DNA of 64,000 bases, taken from contig JAKSZT010054568.1 of NCBI GenBank assembly GCA_026826555.1, positions 8,895,318 to 8,959,317 of the forward strand, in the 5' to 3' direction. Every line of letters begins with the position of its first letter. Position 1 is the first letter of the stretch. This DNA is from Tolypeutes matacus. Taxonomy: Eukaryota > Chordata > Mammalia > Cingulata > Chlamyphoridae. Below the pieces are notes generated by a model. That model was not told where the DNA came from. It worked only from the letters and a program-made list of their open reading frames with translations, and made no database searches. Positions 57,410 through 64,000 of this stretch are shown piece by piece. The position numbers and the translations under genes are program-made.

Positions 57410-58433
57410 TGTTTTAGTTTGCTAAAAGCTGCTGGGAGCAATGTACAAAAAATGGATTGGCTTTTATAATGGTGTATTAGTCAGCCAAAGGGGTGCTGAT
57501 GCAAAACACCAGAAATCGGTTGGCTTTTATAAAGGGTATTTATTTGGGGTAGAAGCTTACAGTTACCAGGCCATAAAGCATAAGTTACTTCCCTCACTAA
57601 GGTCTGTTGCCACATGTTGGGGCAAGATGGCTGCTGACGTCTGCCAAGAGTTCAGGCTTCCTGGGCCCCTCTCTTCTCCGGGCTCTGTTTCTCTCTGGGT
57701 TCAGCTGCTGTGCTCTCTCCTCAAGGCCAGCTATAGACTATCAGGTGACGGCTCTGTCTCTCTCCCTGGGGCTTCTGCCATGTCTAAGGAGCCGTCGCTA
57801 TTACTCTGTGTTCTTCTCCTGTATGTTCACTTCCCAGGCTCCAGCTCAAAACTCCATACTCCCTTCTCTGCGGTGTGGTTTCTCTGTGAGTTCCTGCCCA
57901 CCAAGAGGGTGGGGACTCAATGTCCTACTGATGTGGCCCAATCAAAGCCTTAATCATTATTTAATCAAGTAAAAGTAAAACCTCTGAATCTAATACACTC
58001 TAATACGCCCAGAAGAAAAGACCAATTTACAAACATAATCCAAAATTTCATTTTGGAATTCATCAATAATATCAAACTGCTACACTGTGATTAAGGCACT
58101 CTGGGCCTTCTCTCTTTCAGCCTCTCGGGGCCTCTTTCCATGCCTCCGTGCTCTGCTGATTCCAGCCCCAACCTCTTGGACCTCTGTCTCAGCCTATCCA
58201 GGTTTCTCTGTTTCTGCCACTTTTTTCCCTGTGTGTCAGCCGCTTTTAGTCCTCCGTTTTTAAAGGACTCCTACAAGAGGACCAAGACCCACCCTGGGCC
58301 AAGCCTCACTCAAGTAATCTAATCAAACCCCCAACTAAATTCAATCCAATCAAAGGGTGCCACACCCACAAGAATGAATTAGCTTTAAGAACATGATCTT
58401 CTGGGATTCACTCAGCTTCACCAAACTGTCACA
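57410..58433 (-). mobile_element. MaLR 5' LTR, minus strand, split by another LTR
   Basis: The plus strand begins TGTTTTAGTTTGCTAAAAGC at the boundary with the primer-binding site and ends CTTCACCAAACTGTCACA at 58433. Between 57473 and 58084 lies a second LTR-like element. The outer LTR is therefore represented by 57410-57472 and about 58085-58433, the latter carrying AAGGACTCCTACAAGAGGAC and ACACCCACAAGAATGAATTA. Confidence 0.6.
57473..58084 (-). mobile_element. LTR-like element, xenarthran family, inside the MaLR LTR
   Basis: Plus-strand ends are TGTATTAGTCAGCCAAAGGG and ATATCAAACTGCTACA, i.e. TG...CA. Inside lie GGTATTTATTTGGGGTAGAA, GGCCATAAAGCATAAGTTAC and GATGTGGCCCAATCAAAGCC, a pattern that I associate with a family abundant in armadillo. 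I find no target duplication. A 170-codon plus-strand frame across it is incidental. Confidence 0.6.
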
Positions 58434-58569
58434 ATCTCAATAGATTGTATAATTCATAAACAAGTTCAGCAGGGTAGAAAGCTAAAAATTAATATACATA
58501 AATCAATTGTACTCATATATTAGCAACAAACAATCTGAAAATGAAATTAAGAAAGCAATCTCAGATATA

Positions 58570-59052
58570 ATAGCAGTTTCTTATTTCTACTGCTACAAAT
58601 TTCCACAAATTCTGTGTCTTAAAATACACACACATTTATTATATTACCATTGTGGAGGTCTGAAGTCCAAAATAGGTCTCACTGGGCTAAAATCAACGTG
58701 TTGGCTGGGCACCATTCTTTCTGAAGGCTCCACGAGAGAATCTATTTCCTAGCTATTTCCAGCTTCTAAAGAGTTCCCACATTCCTTTGCCCATGGCCTC
58801 TCTTCCTATTCAAAGTCCTCAGTGTAGCATCTGCAAGTCTCTCTTGACTCTGACCATCCCCTCTGCTTCCTACTTCCACTTTAAAGGACCCTTGTGATTA
58901 TATTGGGCCTACCAGAACAACCCAGCATCATCTCCCAATTTACGGTCAGTTGACTAATGACTTTACTTCCCTCTTGCCATGAATCATTACACATTCACAG
59001 GTTCCAGTGCTCGGGATGTGGACATCTCTCAAGGAATTATTCTGCCTACCAC
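58570..59052 (-). mobile_element. MLT1-type MaLR LTR, minus strand
   Basis: AGCAGTTTCTTATTTCTACT, GGTCTGAAGTCCAAAATAGG, TCTCACTGGGCTAAAATCAA, GACCCTTGTGATTATATTGG, AGGTTCCAGTGCTCGGGATG and TATTCTGCCTACCAC follow the antisense MLT1 LTR from end to end. Confidence 0.8.
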
Positions 59053-60831
59053 CGAGGATTATACACTGGACCACACATACACATTCCAAGCTACACCATA
59101 AATTTATATAAATCTTTAAGCAATTTCTCACCCTCAATACCAGTTTCAGCAATTCATGACTGTTGGATTCTCCTGGACATCCCTGAAGGTATAGATTTTC
59201 TTGCAATCACTTGCTACCCTGAATCTCATCTAGCTATGTTGTTTGGAGTTGAAAGAACTGGTAGAGCCTAAGAAAGAGAACTATTAATGGATAACTTGGA
59301 TACTACTTGCCCTGGCCAACCTGCTTCTTTTCCTCTACCTTTTCCTCTCTCTATTACCAATATTTAGATCTACCATGGGATTTGCATAAAAGTGAGTCAA
59401 CCCTAGAACTGACTGAGACAGAGTAGATGCCATCAGCCTCGTCGAACTGGAGGAAAGTATCAAATTTTGCTTTCAAGGGTCCCCTCATCTAGGGAACCAG
59501 TTATCTGTGTGTTCTCCAGGTCTCAGGACTTTCTACCTTTCTCCAGGTGACTGGCCTTGCTCTGTCTCTACCTCTTTCTGTACTCTTATGGATGCTGTAC
59601 CCTGCACACCAGCCAACAGATCCAGGAGTTGGCTCTGCACCTTTGGCTGAAATGCCATTTTGTGAACAGTCCTCAGGCCTGGCTCTGGCTCTGTCCTCCA
59701 TCCTGTCCCATCTTACCTTGCTTCCCTTCTCTTCCAGAAGATTGGGTCTTGTGCTTCCTTTCCTGTTGTTCCTTCTGAATGGCTTTTTGCTTGCTAAATA
59801 TAAAGAATAAGAACAAAAAGAGTCTCCATGGAATCAGATAGGTTTTATTTATTACACACCAGTCCTGGCAGTAATGGGAATCAGTAGACCTAGAGATGGA
59901 TTAAAATATCCTTCACTTCTACAACCAAATGTGGAAGGGAAGAGGCAGATTAAAGTCTTTCATTGTAATGAAATTCTTATATTTAATAGATTACTGGAGT
60001 CATTAGAATAAGAGTCAATCCAAATATAAATACACTTCTTGAGCATCCCCTGAGAAGACTGTGCCAGCTATAGTTGCCTCTCTGCCCAGGATGCATTCCA
60101 GGGGTCTTCCTTTCTAAAGTGTCCCTTCCCCCTGGGCAATGAGGGTTGGGGTGTGGCTTACCTGTCTCCCTGGCAACACAGATTAATCCCCAGAATAAGC
60201 ATGTGCTCCAAGTATATGAGACCTTCCCTTCTCCTGGATCTGTTATCCAGAAATTAGGAGGAAAACATTTGTTTGTTCAGTTTTGTTTTGTTTTTGTGAA
60301 GAAATTGGAAATGCAGGCTGCCATATTCCCCTGACCTCTAGTAAAAGAACATAGGGCTATTTCTCAAAGAGAATTAGAAATAAATAAAAAATGACTGATT
60401 GGGGCAGAGAGAGAGAAAGAGCGAGCGAGAGAGATCTGGTAACACTAAGGCTCTTCCCACATGTACTTTGATTCTATGAGCTCCTTGAGTGCCTTTCGTT
60501 TCTACTAAAAACACATTTGAGGAGGATTAGTATCATTTGTACAATCTGGTAGGCATTGAGTTGCTGTCACTAGCAACCAGAAGAGTTGTGATTAATATAC
60601 GTACTCCTGTTGGTCAGAAGCTGTGGGAGATAAAGAGATAATGATAAAGGTAATAATACATCCTCAACAGATTTCAGGACAGCTTCAGCTTTGGAGACAC
60701 ACAGACTGTTAGCATTAAATCTTTATCCTTGCAGTTATTTTTTTCTTCTCATCATATATACATAAGGTTATTTCTATTATCCACGTTAGATAATATATGT
60801 TATATTTTGAACATGCATTTGTGTACATATT
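59053..60831. other. Unassigned sequence
   Basis: Frames up to 104 codons (58957-59271) and 87 codons (59547-59810) have no recognisable domain. A GA-rich tract lies at 60403-60435. Parts may be decayed ERV, but I cannot support it. Confidence 0.35.
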
Positions 60832-62100
60832 GTATTAGTTAAGATTCTCCACAGAATCAGAACAAATAAGATTTGTTCCTAAGGGATGCTCTCATATCTG
60901 TATTTCAGCATTGATTCATACTCTTGGCAAGTTAGATACTCAGAAGTGCCAAGAGCCTTGGTGATAGGAAGTCTATATCTGGTAAAGCCATGCATATCCT
61001 TTATCCCTGCTGTCATGAGCCCCTTAAGAATGTATTAGAAACTTGAGCAAAAATCCGACTAACATGTGTAGAGCCTTTCATCTTGCCCACCTGGTTGTTG
61101 AGAGTCTTCTTTGCAGTGGACACACATTCTGAGCCCATTTGGAGAGGTCCATCCGCACACATCTTTACAGACAACCTTGTCATCAATCTTTCAATCCTAT
61201 CCTTTTCAAGTCCCTGAACAACCAGCTAAACCATTAACCACTGCTCTTAAATCAGTGCAAGTCCATTCTTATAGCCATTTATCATTTCAGGCAAAGTGGA
61301 CAATCAAATGAATTGAGTATGTTCCATCCACTGTAAGAAATTCCCTTTTGAACTCTATTTCAGTGATAATCCTGATTGGGGCTGAAATGCCACAGCAGCC
61401 CATTTCCAGTTAGTGCATTTGGTACAGAACAATCTTTAAAACAGGGATAACCAAGATTTTCCCTCCACTGTCAATTAGTCACAGATAATTGAGGCTATAG
61501 TTTATCTTGAGGGAGTGGACTCAAAGTAAGTTCCTAAAGAGTCTGAACCATCTGCTCATGCAACTTATTTGGACTCTATGCCTATTTTCTCTTGATGGTT
61601 TGCTGCTCTGAATTCCCAGGCTTATGTCTCAGCATATTAATAAACAGATAATTCATTATGGAGAGCACAGATGACTTATTCCCTTAATGGTCAATGGGCA
61701 GGGTATCAGTCTCCACCCGGGCCCCACCTGAAGTGGAAGCTGTTTCTCAAAAGGAAAAGAGTTATTTGCTGAAGGATGCTAGTATTTGCTCCCACACCCT
61801 AGATGACTGACTGTGATCCTTCTTTTGGGGCTTGAAAGAAGCTCAATACTTCATTCCTGTTTGCTAAAAATACTCTGAGTATCAATGGATCTACCAGAGC
61901 ATAAAGCTCAAATGGAAGATCAGCTTGCATTGCAGCCTGGACCTACTACCAAGAAATCTTTTATTTGGTCTTTCCTCAAAACTTTCAGGTTACTCAACTA
62001 ATGGTTCAGAACAGCATATCCAAAACTCAAATTACTGCAATTTCCTTCAGGGATAAAATACTGATTTTGGTTTATTCTCATAGCATCTAAATGAAATTTC
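60832..62100 (-). pseudogene. ERVL pol remnant (RT connection, RNase H, integrase start) with LTR end
   Basis: Minus-strand endogenous retrovirus fragment of the ERVL class. From high to low coordinate I see sequence resembling the connection region after reverse transcriptase (about 61700-61930), RNase H (about 61160-61300) and the start of integrase with its zinc-finger region (about 60890-61080). The last 40 bases (60875-60832) look like the MLT2-type LTR 3' end; most of that LTR is missing. Frameshifts and stops interrupt it throughout, so it cannot encode an enzyme. Confidence 0.7.
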
Positions 62101-62910
62101 AAGGGCTTTCTCTTGGCTCTTTCTCTCATTCTATTGATCAGGGAGCCAAAATGGAGATTCTGTCAGTTTTTGAGTTATGCGTTCTTTATTTATACATTCA
62201 AGAACTGGAGAAATAATCACAGAGTGAGTCCTCAGGAATAGCTTCTCCTTATCCCCAGAGGGTCTGAGTATTTCTTTCACCAACGCTGTCACTCTAGTAA
62301 ATATCTACAGGTCCCCTTGGTGAGGTTTGCAGGAAGACTTACAGTGTATAGTTTTGGCATTGCTGGAGGGTTCTTGCTCAAAATGGCCCACCTTCCCATT
62401 GAATCAAGAGATCAGGGCTGTGAGCTGCTTAGGTTGGATCACTGGGTGAGAGACCATGGCTCTCCATTGTGGCAACTCAAATCAGGTTTACCCATTAGAA
62501 CTAGAAGGGTTTGCTTCTGATTTACAGAGCAAGCATTATTATAAAAGACTCCTCATCTGTTTCATTTTTTAAATATTGTGATTAGTTAGCCATCACCAAC
62601 GATTCCTGAAAGTCAAAGAATTCTTGTATTTAAATCATCTTTCCTGCCCCTTATGTTTATGTATCCAATTGTTCCTGGCATTTATGCAACTTGACCTGAA
62701 CACTAAGGGATTCATCATCCCCATTGAAAATGAAGATCCTCTCTCAATAGCTGTATCTGTTATTGCCATCCCTGGCCTACAGATAAAGGGGACAGCAGCC
62801 ATAGAGTTTTTCAAGGATGCCAATATTCCTTATACAAATATATTTATCAATACTTTAGTGAAAGTAGTATACTCTGGGCCCTCTCAGGTAAAATAGTTGG
62901 GTGGTGTTTC
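62101..62910 (-). other. Possible upstream continuation of the ERVL internal region
   Basis: 62101-62560 is probably the preceding part of ERVL pol because it abuts the recognisable section without a visible boundary, but block matches are weak. 62600-62900 contains a 90-codon plus-strand frame (62624-62896) of unknown nature. Confidence 0.3.
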
Positions 62911-63759
62911 TGTTTCCATGCCTGCAATGGGTTGGCTTAAACAATGGGAATTTATTAGTCCACAGCTTTGAGGCTAAGAAAAAGTCTAAATCAAGGTATC
63001 ATCAAGGCAATGCTTTCTTCCTAAAAATGGATATTCTAGGGCTGGCTGCCAGCGATCCTTGGGCCTACATTCCTGTCCCGGCCCGCGGGACAAATCAACT
63101 GAGACTCTGAGTTACCCAGCGAAGGAATGAGGGGGATGTAGAGACAATTGACACAGACACACACAGGAGAGACTTTCTACATGCTACTTCTTTATTGCTT
63201 CTGCTTCCTTGAGGGAGGTGGTGGCATATATATCATGAAAAAGGGGAAGTACATGTAAGGCATATGTGGCAGGCTGGGATTGGGCACAGTTGGTTGCTAG
63301 GGAGGGTTTGCCATCTGTGGAAGGCGGGAAGGTTTCGCGGGCGCGGGAACAGGGTGAGCTACTTCCTCAAAGAAGGCTAAATATAGGATCAGGCTTGTTC
63401 TTTGTTGTTAGTCGGCCATTTTAGCTTCACCTCTTTCTGGCTGCCTCCAACACATTCCTCTGTCCATGGCAATGCACACGGTGGCCTCTTCTGGCCTCTC
63501 CCATCTCTTTCGGTTCCCATGAGCTTCAGCTCTTGCTTCCCCTGGCTTTCTCTAAGTCTGAATTTCATTCTGCTTATAAATAACAGTGTAATAGGATTAA
63601 GACCTACCGTGACTAAGGTAGGCTACACTTCAACTGAAGTAACCTCATAAAAAGGCCCAACTTACAATAGGTCCTACTTACAATAGGTTCACACCCACAG
63701 GAATGGATTGAGTTTAAGAATGTGTTTTTCCGGGGTACATACAGCTCCAAACCACCACA
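62911..63759 (-). mobile_element. MaLR-like LTR (xenarthran), minus strand, split by a younger LTR
   Basis: The left part (62911-63073) reads CAATGGGTTGGCTTAAACAA and TGGGAATTTATTAGTCCACA; the right part (63453-63759) reads TAATAGGATTAAGACCTACC, AACTGAAGTAACCTCATAAA, CACCCACAGGAATGGATTGA and ends CCAAACCACCACA. Together they give one full LTR, related to the plus-strand piece at 38.2 kb. Positions 63655-63690 contain a short tandem duplication (acttacaatagGT unit). Confidence 0.75.
63074..63452 (-). mobile_element. Solo LTR of an ERV2-like retrovirus, 6-base target duplication
   Basis: A 379-base unit with TG...CA ends, flanked by the perfect 6-mer CATTCC at 63068-63073 and 63453-63458. Read on the minus strand it has a TATA-like ATGATATATATGCC stretch (about 63220-63233), a polyadenylation signal GCAATAAAG (about 63192-63200) and a U5 whose last 19 bases form a hairpin (TGTCCCG / CGGGACA arms). 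Six-base duplications are typical of class II (beta-like) ERVs. Clustered CpGs near 63335-63355 argue for limited age. No internal viral sequence remains. Confidence 0.85.
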
Positions 63760-64000
63760 GATGGGAAGAGATAGGAGCAGCTGACAAATAATAAATCCAT
63801 TCCAAAATTCTCATTTCCTTTGGATTCCTTCCTCTACATTATGTCATGGAAATTCTGTCACCTCATGTTATTAAACGCAGGCCACTGTTGAATTAGTCAA
63901 CCAAGGAAACTATTGGAGCCACTGAAGCACTCAAACTAACATATTATATGCAGAATTTCTGGTATGTTTGTTGATATCAATAAATCCAAACCAATCCAAT
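63760..64000. other. Unassigned end of window
   Basis: Nothing recognised. Confidence 0.4.

Noticed and set aside
57441..57953. 170-codon plus-strand frame as a gene
   Set aside because: It lies wholly within LTR sequence that reads on the other strand.

Overview
The window looks like nuclear DNA from a placental mammal, and most likely from a xenarthran (armadillo first, sloth or anteater possible). The placental signature is the layered content of MIR, L2, L3/CR1, MER5, MER20, old L1M and ERVL/MaLR repeats. The xenarthran signature is at least four copies of a tRNA-derived SINE of the DAS type (about 14.0, 15.6, 46.7 and 46.9 kb) plus L1 3' ends and LTR families that I know from armadillo-type genomes. 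I assigned every family by eye and memory, so labels are best judgements and boundaries are usually good to about 10-30 bases.

I can support no functional protein-coding gene, exon or structural RNA gene. The open frames are short, mostly start or stop inside repeats, and do not resemble known host proteins. The only recognisable coding remnants belong to transposons: L1 ORF1 and ORF2, hAT transposase C-termini, and part of an ERVL pol gene. The window is intergenic or intronic.

Layout. 0-4 kb: largely single-copy, with a CT microsatellite and a MER20. 4-10 kb: antisense old L1M, split by an L2, then a MaLR-type LTR piece and another antisense L1M. 10-19 kb: MIR, MER5, L2, L3 and hAT remnants with two DAS SINEs. 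19-23 kb: young-looking L1 insertions (one with an 11-base target duplication) and a large TCTA microsatellite. 23-31 kb: a GC-rich single-copy island near 24.2-25.1 kb, antisense L1M, hAT remains, an LTR and an L2. 31.4-34.8 kb: an old repeat carrying two nested L1-type insertions. 36.2-39 kb: an ORF1-only L1 (half-L1 like) followed by an LTR and an MLT2 LTR with a 5-base target duplication. 39-48 kb: L3, L2, MIR, a long old repeat and tandem DAS SINEs. 48.9-64 kb: a run of LTR and ERV pieces that all read on the minus strand, including a MaLR 5' end with a tRNA-Leu primer-binding site, an ERVL pol fragment, and a CpG-rich solo LTR with a perfect 6-base target duplication.

Nothing here looks like a new cellular system. 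The most informative structures are the ORF1-only L1 derivatives, the L1 whose 3' UTR carries two copies of a polyadenylation module, and the solo LTR nested in an older LTR.
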